Positions 16,343 through 24,742 of a stretch of 36,349 bases of DNA are shown here, piece by piece (position 1 is the stretch's first letter; every line of letters starts with the position of its first letter). The stretch comes from Clostridiaceae bacterium (lineage in GTDB: Bacteria; Bacillota; Clostridia; DSM-8532): positions 1 through 36,349 of the forward strand of contig DULR01000013.1 of the NCBI GenBank assembly GCA_012840245.1, given 5' to 3'. Both the position numbers and the translations under genes were made by a program. Under the pieces are notes generated by a model, which saw nothing but the letters and a program-made list of their open reading frames with translations, had not been told where the DNA came from and ran no database searches.

Positions 16343-17488
16343 TTATGAAACGTTGCCATCCTCACTTTCCGATTGCTTGGCAATATAAAAGCTCTGTATT
16401 TCAAAAGCTATTTCTTTAATGTCAAATTCTCTAATAACCGATTCATTAATCGTATTTTTTTTGCGTTTTCCAGATAAAGCAACCTTTCTTGCCCAATCAT
16501 CAATGTATTTTTTACCGAGAGGTAAGAATTCCAGCAAACCCAAACCTAAATCCACCTCGCGGGAAATCCTGTCAGAAACAATGCACATCAGTCCAGATGC
16601 CTGAGCTTCTATCAATGTAACCGGAAATCCTTCATAAAGTGAAGGCATAATAAATACATCAAATAATTTCAATATTACATGAATATCATCTCTGATACCA
16701 AGAAATTTAATAGAATCCTTTAGCCCAAGTCTGGAAGCTTTTTCTTCAATTCTGCCGCGCAGTGACCCGTCGCCTGCAAGCAATAAAACAGAATCATTAT
16801 TGACTTCTTTCACCTCTGCAAATACATCAATCATATAATCATGGTTTTTAGGAGGATTAAATCTTCCAACATTACCAATAACGAGGGTTCCGTCTTTTAT
16901 ACCCAACTGAGTTCTGAGTTCTGATACCTCATTGTTATCATTGGCAAATTTATCTATATCTATCCCGTTTCTAACTATTTTTACATTACTTACATTCTTC
17001 TTGCCAAAAAGCCATTTGGCAGCCCTTTCACCACAAGCAAAATAATGTGTGGCATTGTGAGTTAACTGAAATTTAAGTAAACCTTTGATTATTTTTACAA
17101 TCAAATTATACTTTGGATAACTGGAATGGCTGTGTGCTATTCTTATTGGTATACCGGATTTCTTTGCTTCCTTTAAAACGATTTCACTGGTTTCGTTTAT
17201 ATGTGAATGAATTATATTATATCCGGGATGTTCCCTGAAAAAGTCAGCCAAAGCTTTTCTATATCTTAAATAACCAACCTCTGTTATATGCGGTATGTAA
17301 AATATCCTGCCTCCCAAATCTTTTATTTCCTTTTCATAGGATTTTTCTTCATGGAAGTGTAAAAGAAAATCAAACTGAACTATCGAACGGTCGATGTTTC
17401 TGTAGAGATTCATAACAAAAGTCTCTGCACCGCCTATTCCAACACTCCCCAGAACATGAAGGACTCTTGAGATCCTTTTGCTGTTCAT
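16343..17488 (-). CDS. GT4-family glycosyltransferase (EpsF-like)
   Basis: 381 residues, GT-B fold. N-terminal VLHVLGSVGIGGAETFVMNL and HSHINETSEI, then the donor-half motif NVGRFNPPKNHDYMIDVF and an E-x7-E variant YEGFPVTLIEAQASGL. These features match the EpsF/CapM-like clade of EPS glycosyltransferases. SD AGGA lies 8 nt before the ATG. The C-terminal 15 residues are acidic and variable. It belongs to the assembly line of lipid-linked repeat units; sugar specificity cannot be read. Confidence 0.91.
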   Translation of the reverse strand: MNSKRISRVLHVLGSVGIGGAETFVMNLYRNIDRSIVQFDFLLHFHEEKSYEKEIKDLGGRIFYIPHITEVGYLRYRKALADFFREHPGYNIIHSHINETSEIVLKEAKKSGIPIRIAHSHSSYPKYNLIVKIIKGLLKFQLTHNATHYFACGERAAKWLFGKKNVSNVKIVRNGIDIDKFANDNNEVSELRTQLGIKDGTLVIGNVGRFNPPKNHDYMIDVFAEVKEVNNDSVLLLAGDGSLRGRIEEKASRLGLKDSIKFLGIRDDIHVILKLFDVFIMPSLYEGFPVTLIEAQASGLMCIVSDRISREVDLGLGLLEFLPLGKKYIDDWARKVALSGKRKKNTINESVIREFDIKEIAFEIQSFYIAKQSESEDGNVS

Positions 17489-17553
17489 ATGTTTTCCTGC
17501 TCCTCGATTGCGTATTATGGATCAGATTTTTTTCTTAACGGTAAATTGCCTGC

Positions 17554-18657
17554 TTATCCCCGAATAATATAATCAATTGCTTTCATATATTCATCAATAA
17601 CTATCTCCCGATCAAACTCATTCTCAACTTTTTCTCTTGAAGCTTGTCCCATTTTTTCTCTTTCTTCCTGACTTAATCCAATAAAACGGATTATTTTCTC
17701 TTCCAACGATTTGCTTGATTTAACCTCAAACAAATAACCATTTTTACCATCGTCTATAATCTCTTTGCAACCTGGGATATTTGAAGCTATAAGAGGTTTG
17801 CCCATTGCAGCACCTTCTAGAAGGACATTTGACATGCCTTCATGGTAGGAAGGGTTTATGATGCAATCCACGTCTTTTATAACTTCCCTGACATCATCGG
17901 ATGAGCCGATATATTTTATTCTTTGATTTTTTGTTGCTTTCTCCAAATAGCTATACTTAGGTTCCTCAAAATACCCGAGTATTAAAAACTCAACATTTTC
18001 ATATATCCCTGTTACCTTATCCGCTGCTTCCAAAAATTCTTCTATTCCTTTTTCTTTCATTATTCTGCCGATAAATAAAAACTTAATTATTCCGTCACTA
18101 TTCGATTTTTGTCGTGGTACAAATTTTTTGATATTTACCCCAGATCCGGGAACCAATTTTGTTTTGTTCTCCCTTACAATTTTATTTGCTATAAAGAAAT
18201 GGCGATTGCTGTAATTTTGAAAGAATACAAAATTAACCTTTCTGCAGGCATATCTGTACAACATCATAATCAGTTTTTTGATCCTGCTGTTTTGTAATGT
18301 AGAACCCAGACCGGTTATGTTCATTATAACAGGGATCTTATATTTTTCTGCGACAATTGAACCATAAATATTTGGCTTTATTGTATATGTCAGCACAAGA
18401 TCCGGTCTGACATCTTTTATAATATTATTGTATTTTATTATTAATTTCAAATCTTCAGAAAGGTGCATTCCTCGTCTGTTTATTTGAGTTTGAATGTATT
18501 CTGCTCCACTGTCCTTTAATAGTCTTACTTTTTCACTATCTTCAGGATCGGGTAAAGACAAAAAAACTTCATTTCCTTCGTTCAATATCCTCTGAATCAG
18601 TTCAAATCTAAAATCGTATAGTCCTTCAGCGCTGTTTGATAGTATCAGTATCTTCAT
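17554..18657 (-). CDS. GT4-family glycosyltransferase (PglA/WbpU-like)
   Basis: 367 residues, GT-B fold. The N-terminal SNSAEGLYDFRFELIQRIL and TYTIKPNIYGSIVAE/NITGLGS motifs match the PglA/WbpU-type group, enzymes that in characterised members add a HexNAc to the first lipid-linked sugar. The donor half has FIGRIMKEKGIEEFL and the E-x7-E signature HEGMSNVLLEGAAMGKP. If the initiating sugar is a 2,4-diamino-trideoxyhexose, as the upstream genes suggest, this is the best candidate for the second sugar. SD GAGGGG is about 12 nt from the ATG. Specificity is inferred. Confidence 0.88.
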   Translation of the reverse strand: MKILILSNSAEGLYDFRFELIQRILNEGNEVFLSLPDPEDSEKVRLLKDSGAEYIQTQINRRGMHLSEDLKLIIKYNNIIKDVRPDLVLTYTIKPNIYGSIVAEKYKIPVIMNITGLGSTLQNSRIKKLIMMLYRYACRKVNFVFFQNYSNRHFFIANKIVRENKTKLVPGSGVNIKKFVPRQKSNSDGIIKFLFIGRIMKEKGIEEFLEAADKVTGIYENVEFLILGYFEEPKYSYLEKATKNQRIKYIGSSDDVREVIKDVDCIINPSYHEGMSNVLLEGAAMGKPLIASNIPGCKEIIDDGKNGYLFEVKSSKSLEEKIIRFIGLSQEEREKMGQASREKVENEFDREIVIDEYMKAIDYIIRG

Positions 18658-18686
18658 TTATTCAGGGTCCCCTCTTCCCACACCAA

Positions 18687-19958
18687 TCAAATCCCGGCCA
18701 AATTTATTAAAGACTTGTATTTTCCCGTAGTTTCATTTGGTATTGCTTTTACATAATCAATAGTTACAACTGCATCATCTCCAAGAAATTCTCTACACTT
18801 ATTTTTCAAAAACTCTTCCGTATAAACCGTGTCATCGCAAACAACTTTCAACGTATACGTTTTGCTTTCTGTCTGAATAAGCTGGTATTTCTTTATCTCG
18901 CTATAAGCGTCAATATAATCGCTTATTATGACAGAGCTTATTAAATTGCCTTTCGTATCCTTTATCAAGTCGGACACTCTTCCCTGAAAACTTGTAAACA
19001 CCTTAATCTCATTCTTATCATCACTTGTAGCCAAATCACCTGTATCGTATCTTATGAAAGGCATAGCCCGGCTATATAAATCCGTAACAACAACCCTTCC
19101 CAGTTCTCCGGGTTCAACAGGTTCATCCCGGTCAAGCTTAAGTAATTCAAAAAAGAAACTGGCTCTGTTGAGTAGAAAGTTATCGTCATATGGCGTTGTG
19201 CATGCCAGAACCCCATTTTCTTCATTTGAATATCTGTTGATAACAGGGCAGCCAAACATTTTTTCCAATCTTTTCTTTGTCCTGTTTGATAAAGTATCCG
19301 AATCGCTGAAAATAACTTTGATATTGAACATATTTGCATTGTCATTTTTTCTGAACAGATATTCTACAAAATCATCGAGCGCAGAAGCATATCCAAGGAT
19401 AACCCTGATCTTTTTATCGGTTTTAAGTAATTTTCTTAATGATTCCTTTGCTTCCTCATTAAAATCTAAAACACTAACTCTTACGGCGTTTTGTGCTAAT
19501 TGCATTGCTTTCGATGTCCTGGACCCATAAAAACCACCCAAATGTATAAATCGTTCACCTATATTCCATCTGTTTGCTCCGTGAAAAAAAATCAAATCAG
19601 CTTTTACTCTGTGCCTTTTTCCTGAGTCATGAATAATAATTAATGGTTCGCCAGAAGAGCCACTAGTATATGATGTAAATAACTTTCTCCCCAAAAACTC
19701 CCTGGATTGAAATAAATCATAATTTTCTTTTATTATTTTCTTTTTTATTACAGGAAACTCTTTGATTTCCGGAATTTTTATCCCGTAATAAAACGGCACA
19801 TTCTCTTTGACATACCTGAGTATATCAGAAAGCTCGTTATAGCATTCCTTTCTGTTATTCATTTTATCTGATATATCTTTTAGGTGTTTTCGTACAATAC
19901 TGCCATTAAAAAAATCCAAAGTATAAAATCCTGCTTTTCTTATCTGTTCACTCCACAT
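18687..19958 (-). CDS. CapK/PaaK-like AMP-forming acyl-adenylate ligase
   Basis: 423 residues of the ANL superfamily in the phenylacetate-CoA-ligase/CapK branch. The adenylate-forming P-loop YTSGSSGEP is at 97-105; NRYSNEENG and the RYDTGD motif (about 325) are present; the C-terminal lid domain ends with a Lys-containing ETTGKYKSL stretch. Such enzymes activate a carboxylic acid as acyl-AMP, then pass it to CoA or another acceptor; CapK-like members recur in capsule/EPS clusters with mostly unknown substrates. SD GAGG is 8 nt from the ATG, and the gene begins 4 nt after the ATP-grasp gene ends, implying a shared job. Likely activates an acyl substituent for the polymer. Confidence 0.82.
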   Translation of the reverse strand: MWSEQIRKAGFYTLDFFNGSIVRKHLKDISDKMNNRKECYNELSDILRYVKENVPFYYGIKIPEIKEFPVIKKKIIKENYDLFQSREFLGRKLFTSYTSGSSGEPLIIIHDSGKRHRVKADLIFFHGANRWNIGERFIHLGGFYGSRTSKAMQLAQNAVRVSVLDFNEEAKESLRKLLKTDKKIRVILGYASALDDFVEYLFRKNDNANMFNIKVIFSDSDTLSNRTKKRLEKMFGCPVINRYSNEENGVLACTTPYDDNFLLNRASFFFELLKLDRDEPVEPGELGRVVVTDLYSRAMPFIRYDTGDLATSDDKNEIKVFTSFQGRVSDLIKDTKGNLISSVIISDYIDAYSEIKKYQLIQTESKTYTLKVVCDDTVYTEEFLKNKCREFLGDDAVVTIDYVKAIPNETTGKYKSLINLAGI

Positions 19959-19962
19959 ATTA

Positions 19963-20925
19963 TTAACCTCTTACAATTTTCACTTCGTTATATTTCATCA
20001 TATAAACGCCTTCATCATAAGATCCCATATCTGCAGAATTAACAATATTTTTGATGTTGTTGATAATCATCTTCGGAAAGTTCACACCGCATTCATAAGC
20101 ATGGGGATATCCGCCCCCGAACCTTGGATTTACTTCCGATATGTAATATTCATTGTCTATTTTGAATATATCTATATCTACCACACCTACGAGCTTAGCT
20201 TTCGTGACGAAATCAGATATCAGATCAAACAGTGATTTATCCTTGATCGATACTGATTTATCCGTTTCTCCTGCACGCATCTTTATTTTTTCTTTTATAA
20301 ATATTGAAACAGGTTTACGGGAAATCATATCTATGTACACATCAGCCCCGTATTCGGTTCCGTGCATGTATTCCTGAATAAGTAAATCATCGTGTCTCTT
20401 GAATATTGTCTCCAGTTCTTCTACTTCATTGGCAACACTGATGTTCAGACTCGCGCTGCCCTTTCGCGGCTTTAAAAATACAGGGAATGAAATCCTGCCT
20501 TTTTCAAGATCCCTGTAAAAAACCTCTTTACTGATATAGGTTTTTGCTGTTTTATAGCCTTCCTTAATCAAAAAATTATGCAGGAGATACTTGTCAAAGC
20601 ACATTTCCACAGTATCGTAATCTGATATGATTGGTACAGTTCCGACAGATAAGAATTCATCTTTATGTCTTGCCAATAAACTCAATTCCGGATCAATGAG
20701 GGAAAACACAGCATTTACTCTGTTTTCGGTGCAAATTGTCAGTATGGTTTCAAGATATGATTCTTCTCCAATTGATGGCACAATGAAATATTTATCCGCA
20801 TCATAAAGAGCCGGAGCTAACCTGCTGCAATCTGTGGCCATGACCATACCAACACTTTTAAGCTCCCTTTTAAAGTAATGAATAATTTTATTTCTGGAAC
20901 CGCAACTTAAAACCAAAATATTCAT
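19963..20925 (-). CDS. ATP-grasp ligase, carbamoyl-phosphate-synthase-like
   Basis: 320 residues. An N-terminal preATP-grasp Rossmann-like domain (MNILVLSCGSR, about 1-105) is followed by an ATP-grasp domain (PVFLKPRKGSAS, IQEYMHGTEYG, and the Mg-binding ISEVNPRFGGGYPHA). ATP-grasp enzymes form amide or thioester bonds through an acyl-phosphate. The gene lies 8 nt after the intact initiating phosphoglycosyl transferase and 4 nt before the CapK-like ligase. Neisseria PglB2 fuses those first two functions and adds a glyceryl group to a UDP-4-amino sugar; a split version is the working hypothesis. Amidation of a uronic-acid carboxylate is the main alternative. Substrate not readable from sequence. 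Confidence 0.87.
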   Translation of the reverse strand: MNILVLSCGSRNKIIHYFKRELKSVGMVMATDCSRLAPALYDADKYFIVPSIGEESYLETILTICTENRVNAVFSLIDPELSLLARHKDEFLSVGTVPIISDYDTVEMCFDKYLLHNFLIKEGYKTAKTYISKEVFYRDLEKGRISFPVFLKPRKGSASLNISVANEVEELETIFKRHDDLLIQEYMHGTEYGADVYIDMISRKPVSIFIKEKIKMRAGETDKSVSIKDKSLFDLISDFVTKAKLVGVVDIDIFKIDNEYYISEVNPRFGGGYPHAYECGVNFPKMIINNIKNIVNSADMGSYDEGVYMMKYNEVKIVRG

Positions 20926-20933
20926 TGATCCAA

Positions 20934-21575
20934 TTAACCTGCCTGCTTTGAACGGATTAGCGCTAAATTGCCTTCATCGGAAGTACATACGTTTACATCG
21001 GATTTTAATATTACTTTTTTTACTGTATTCATAATAATAGCAATATCGTTTATAAAGTTGATATTATTTACGTATTCAATGTCATAAGCTAATCTTTCAT
21101 CCCAACCTACGTTGTTCCTTCCGTTAATTTGTGCTAAACCAGTTAACCCAGGTCTTACCGAATGCCTTTGCTTCTCTGACTCAGTATAATAGGGAAGATA
21201 CTCTGTAAGAAGCGGTCTTGGTCCCACAATCGACATATCCCCCTTCAGGACGTTAAAAAGTTCGGGAAGCTCGTCTAAGCTTGTGGAGCGAAGGAATTTG
21301 CCGAAACCAGTAAGGCGTTCTTCATCGGGAAGAAGGTTGCCTTTCTTATCTCTCTTGTCGGTCATGGTCCTGAATTTATAGATAGTAAAAATTTTCTCGT
21401 TTAAGCCAGGACGTTTCTGTTTGAATATGACCGGACTTCCCAGCTTAATCCTTACAAGCAGTGCCACTGCCAATATAACAGGAGATAAAGCAAGAAGGGC
21501 AATAAATGAAAGCACTATGTCCATCGGACGTTTTATGTATCGCTTGTAAAACTGATGTTTTCTCTCTTTTTTCAT
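20934..21575 (-). CDS. Initiating monotopic phosphoglycosyl transferase (PglC/WcaJ-C type)
   Basis: 213 residues. A re-entrant hydrophobic segment (about 17-42) preceded by KRPMD is followed by the full catalytic set: KFRTM (67-71), catalytic dyad D101-E102 in TSLDELPELFNVLKGDMS, GPRP (118-121) and PGLTGLAQINGR. Transfers a phospho-sugar from UDP to undecaprenyl phosphate, starting each repeat unit. The ATG at 21575 forms an ATGA overlap with the aminotransferase stop and has AGGGG 9 nt upstream; the longer frame to 21650 would overlap that gene by 79 nt and is rejected. Size and context resemble C. jejuni PglC, which uses diacetylbacillosamine; here the donor is probably a 4-amino or 4-acylamino-trideoxy-HexNAc. 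Confidence 0.93.
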   Translation of the reverse strand: MKKERKHQFYKRYIKRPMDIVLSFIALLALSPVILAVALLVRIKLGSPVIFKQKRPGLNEKIFTIYKFRTMTDKRDKKGNLLPDEERLTGFGKFLRSTSLDELPELFNVLKGDMSIVGPRPLLTEYLPYYTESEKQRHSVRPGLTGLAQINGRNNVGWDERLAYDIEYVNNINFINDIAIIMNTVKKVILKSDVNVCTSDEGNLALIRSKQAG

Positions 21576-22687
21576 TTCCAAAGACCCCTGATTATGCTTA
21601 CTATTCTGAATAAATCTTCGTCTGTCATGCTTGTACCGCTCGGCAGGCATACACCGTTCTCAAAAATTTCTTCAGCTTCTTTCCCGCCGATGTAATCAAA
21701 GCCTTTGTAGAAAGGCTGGGTGTGCATTGGTTTCCAGATCGGCCTGGATTCGATATTCTCCTTTTCCAGGGCCTCGATTATATCGATCGGCCGTACTCTG
21801 CCGGTCAACATAATACATGTGAGCCAAAAGTTTGGTTCATTCCAGTGGTTTACGGGCATCATCCGAAGACCTTCCAGACCTTCCAGCTCTTTTTTGTAGA
21901 ACTTAAAGATCTCCTTCTTTCTCTTTACTCTTTCCCCAAGAACCTTGAGCTGGCCTCTGCCGATTCCCGCCACAACATTGCTCATCCGGTAATTGTAGCC
22001 TAATTCGCTGTGCAGGTAATACCTTGCCGGATCCCTGGCTTGTGTCGCCCAGAACCTGGCTTTGGCAATACGCTCTTCATTGTCGGACACCAGCATTCCT
22101 CCGCCCGATGTGGTTATGATTTTATTGCCGTTAAAAGAAAATATGCCGAAATCACCGAAAGACCCGGTGTATTTGCCTTTGTAAAGAGTGCCGAGGCTTT
22201 CGGCTGCATCCTCGATAAGCGGTACGTTATATTTGGAGCAGATCTCCATGATCCTGTCCAGATCAGCTGAAAGGCCATACAGATGGACTACGATAACAGC
22301 TTTGGGACTGTATTTCCTGAAGGCTGATTCCAATGCTTCCGGATCCATGTTCCAGGTTTTATGATCACTGCCGATAAATACGGGAACCGCATCAAGATAA
22401 ATAATGGGATTGGCTGAAGCGGCAAAGGTAAGGGACTGGCAAAAAACGATGTCCCCTTTTCCTATTCCTGCAGCTTTCAGGGCAAGATGGAGCGCAGCCG
22501 TGCCCGATGACAGCGCAGCAGCAGATTTCACACCAATAATCGATGAAAATTCTTTTTCAAACTCATCAACATTCTTCCCCAGTGGAGCGACCCAGTTGGT
22601 GTCAAAAGCTTCTTTTATGTACTGCATTTCATATCCTTCATCGCTCATATGCGGCGGGGACAGGTATATTTTTTTCGCCTGGCTCAT
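21572..22687 (-). CDS. pglE: PglE-like UDP-4-amino-4,6-dideoxy-GlcNAc aminotransferase (DegT/DnrJ/EryC1/StrS)
   Basis: 371 residues, PLP-dependent fold I. The opening YLSPPHM, then NWVAPLG, SSGTAALH (60-67), the PLP-ring motif EDAAESLG (159-166) and the Schiff-base lysine K189 in FNGNKIITTSGGGML track C. jejuni PglE closely, as does the C-terminal RPIWKPMHTQPF and CLPSGT. It aminates C4 of the 4-keto sugar made by the upstream dehydratase, using glutamate. The dehydratase ends 26 nt upstream. The next step in bacillosamine synthesis, PglD acetylation, has no gene here. Confidence 0.92.
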   Translation of the reverse strand: MSQAKKIYLSPPHMSDEGYEMQYIKEAFDTNWVAPLGKNVDEFEKEFSSIIGVKSAAALSSGTAALHLALKAAGIGKGDIVFCQSLTFAASANPIIYLDAVPVFIGSDHKTWNMDPEALESAFRKYSPKAVIVVHLYGLSADLDRIMEICSKYNVPLIEDAAESLGTLYKGKYTGSFGDFGIFSFNGNKIITTSGGGMLVSDNEERIAKARFWATQARDPARYYLHSELGYNYRMSNVVAGIGRGQLKVLGERVKRKKEIFKFYKKELEGLEGLRMMPVNHWNEPNFWLTCIMLTGRVRPIDIIEALEKENIESRPIWKPMHTQPFYKGFDYIGGKEAEEIFENGVCLPSGTSMTDEDLFRIVSIIRGLWK

Positions 22688-22713
22688 ATCGTATGATCCC
22701 TTCTGCTGATTCT

Positions 22714-24615
22714 TTACGGCACCTGTTTATTTGGAACTATACCTGTTTCGGTACTCTCCGGTTTCTTTTCGTCGGTTCCATACGGAAATTTATAAGTCGG
22801 AACCATCTCGCTGACGGTCTTAAGAGCTTCCTGAATATCTGTTGAATTTATCTGTCTCTTAAGTACTCCAAGCTGGTATGAAATTTTTATATAGTTTTGC
22901 TGTCCCTGTTTTAGAACAAATATTTTGTTATTCTCTGTCTTACTTACTTCCTCTTCTGAAAGGTTGATTTCTTCAAACAGCTTTTCACCCGGCCTTAAAC
23001 CTGTAAACTCGATTTTTATGTCCTTATCCGGTTCCAGGCCGGACAGTTGTATCAATGTTCTTGCCAGATCAACTATTTTAACGGGCTCGCCCATATCCAG
23101 CACAAAGATCTCTCCGCCCTTGGCCATTGCGCCTGCCTGCAGGACAAGCTGGACAGCTTCAGGAATAGTCATGAAGTATCTCTTTATCTCGGGATGAGTT
23201 ACCGTAACCGGCCCGCCGTTTGCAATCTGGTTTTTGAAGAATGGAACTACGCTTCCGATACTGCCCAGTACATTTCCGAATCTCACTGCGGCAAACTCGG
23301 TTTTCGATACTGCATCCGTCATCTGGATGCAAAGCTCTGCGATCCTTTTTGTGGCTCCCATAATATTGGGGGGATTAACCGCTTTGTCTGTGGAGATCAG
23401 GATGAACTTCTTCACATTATGCTTATCTGCAGCCTTGGCTACGTTGAGAGTCCCGAAGACATTGTTCCTGATCGCTTCCATCGGATTCAGTTCCATCATG
23501 GGAACGTGCTTGTGAGCTGCAGCGTGGAATACCACATCGGGCTTGATTTTTGAAAATACCTCATCAAGCCTGTGCTGTTCACGTATCGAGCCTAATACGG
23601 TTTCATGCCTGCCCCTGCCGTATTTAGCTGTGATTTCATTGTCTATATCAAACAGACCGTTCTCGCTGAAGTCAAAAATGATGAGCTTTTTACAGCCATA
23701 TTCCATGACCTGGCGGCAGATTTCGGAGCCGATCGAACCCGCTCCTCCCGTAACCAGAACGGTCATACCTTCAATATATGACTTTACTGCATCCATGTTC
23801 AGCTGAACGGGATCCCTTCCTAATAATTCCTCTACATCAACATCACGGATGGTCACCTTGGAGAGATCGTTCTCCTCTATTACATGAAGGGTTTCATACC
23901 GGCGCAGCCTGACCTTCATGGACTGACACTTTTCGAAGATATCCCGGACAAAAGCCTTATCAGCTTTTTCAACAGCTATGATGACTTCATTTACCCGCTG
24001 CTGTTTGAGGACAGTTCTGAGACATTCCCTTCCTCCGAACACAGGAAATCCGTTGATCCATCTGTTCCACAGCTCCACCTTGTCATCTATAAAGCCTACA
24101 GGGGTCCTCCCGTCCTTACTGGCAAAAAGATGATTCGCAAGGAATGTTCCTGCCTGTCCGGCTCCAATGATAAGTATCCGGCTTATCCTTTCGGGCTGGG
24201 CAAGCTTCAAATGGGAAATTCCCCATATGCTGATCCTTACCGACAGACGCATACCCACGGTCCCGAACAGGCAGACAAACATGGCAATAAGTATCGAGCC
24301 CCGCGGAATATGCATATCCATTATGCTGTTTATAAAATAGACTGCGACATATGTTGCTGTTACGGCGACAATCTGCCTGACCATTTCACTTATGCCTGCT
24401 CTTTCCCAAACATTGAAATAGCAACCGGAAATCACTCCGGAAACAATAAGTATCAAAGCAGACAAAAGCCAGAACACCGGGATGCTTTGCAGATACTCCT
24501 GCGGCACAGTGCCGTCAAAACGTATAAACAGACCAACATATGCCGCAATCAATGATATAACTGTATCACAAATCAAAAGGCCTGGAAGATTAAATAGTTT
24601 GAGCAACCTTTTCAA
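22714..24615 (-). CDS. pglF: PglF/FlaA1/CapD-like membrane UDP-GlcNAc 4,6-dehydratase (TTG start)
   Basis: 633 residues. Four N-terminal TM helices (about 10-125), a CoA-binding-like domain (GAGQAGTFLANHL, about 150) and an extended SDR domain with VTGGAGSIGSE (near 287). The active site STDKAVNPPNIMGATKR (about 407-423) has Met in place of the usual Tyr, the signature of inverting/retaining UDP-HexNAc dehydratases of this membrane class. It makes the 4-keto-6-deoxy intermediate used by PglE. The start is TTG at 24615 with SD AGAGGTG at 6-7 nt; no ATG lies nearby. The C-terminal 25 residues are a proline/charged tail absent from minimal homologs. First of the biosynthetic genes after the degenerate transferase. 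Confidence 0.92.
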   Translation of the reverse strand: MKRLLKLFNLPGLLICDTVISLIAAYVGLFIRFDGTVPQEYLQSIPVFWLLSALILIVSGVISGCYFNVWERAGISEMVRQIVAVTATYVAVYFINSIMDMHIPRGSILIAMFVCLFGTVGMRLSVRISIWGISHLKLAQPERISRILIIGAGQAGTFLANHLFASKDGRTPVGFIDDKVELWNRWINGFPVFGGRECLRTVLKQQRVNEVIIAVEKADKAFVRDIFEKCQSMKVRLRRYETLHVIEENDLSKVTIRDVDVEELLGRDPVQLNMDAVKSYIEGMTVLVTGGAGSIGSEICRQVMEYGCKKLIIFDFSENGLFDIDNEITAKYGRGRHETVLGSIREQHRLDEVFSKIKPDVVFHAAAHKHVPMMELNPMEAIRNNVFGTLNVAKAADKHNVKKFILISTDKAVNPPNIMGATKRIAELCIQMTDAVSKTEFAAVRFGNVLGSIGSVVPFFKNQIANGGPVTVTHPEIKRYFMTIPEAVQLVLQAGAMAKGGEIFVLDMGEPVKIVDLARTLIQLSGLEPDKDIKIEFTGLRPGEKLFEEINLSEEEVSKTENNKIFVLKQGQQNYIKISYQLGVLKRQINSTDIQEALKTVSEMVPTYKFPYGTDEKKPESTETGIVPNKQVP

Positions 24616-24670
24616 TTAATTCACCTCTGTAAAATTCTTCTCTTCGCGCAGAATAAAAGTTATGCCAGTA

Positions 24671-24717
24671 CAGGATCTTTCGCTTCGCTCAGTATGACAA
24701 ATCGGGTGCGCGCTCAA
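24671..24717 (+). repeat. Single copy of the CTCAGAATGACA dispersed repeat family (diverged)
   Basis: GGATCTTTCGCTTCGCTCAG then TATGACAAATCGG and a second partial CTCA. It is the same family as at 30466-30568 and 35869-35990, here with one mismatch (AGTATGACA) and a half unit 25 nt on. It occupies the 127-nt gap between pglF and the upstream large transferase gene, inside the EPS operon. No coding potential. Confidence 0.75.
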
Positions 24718-24742
24718 AAATTCACTTTGATTGATATGATCC

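Noticed and set aside
23884..24555. 223-codon plus-strand open frame
   Set aside because: It is antisense to pglF, rich in His/Tyr/Cys as expected from a shadow frame, with no family match by eye.
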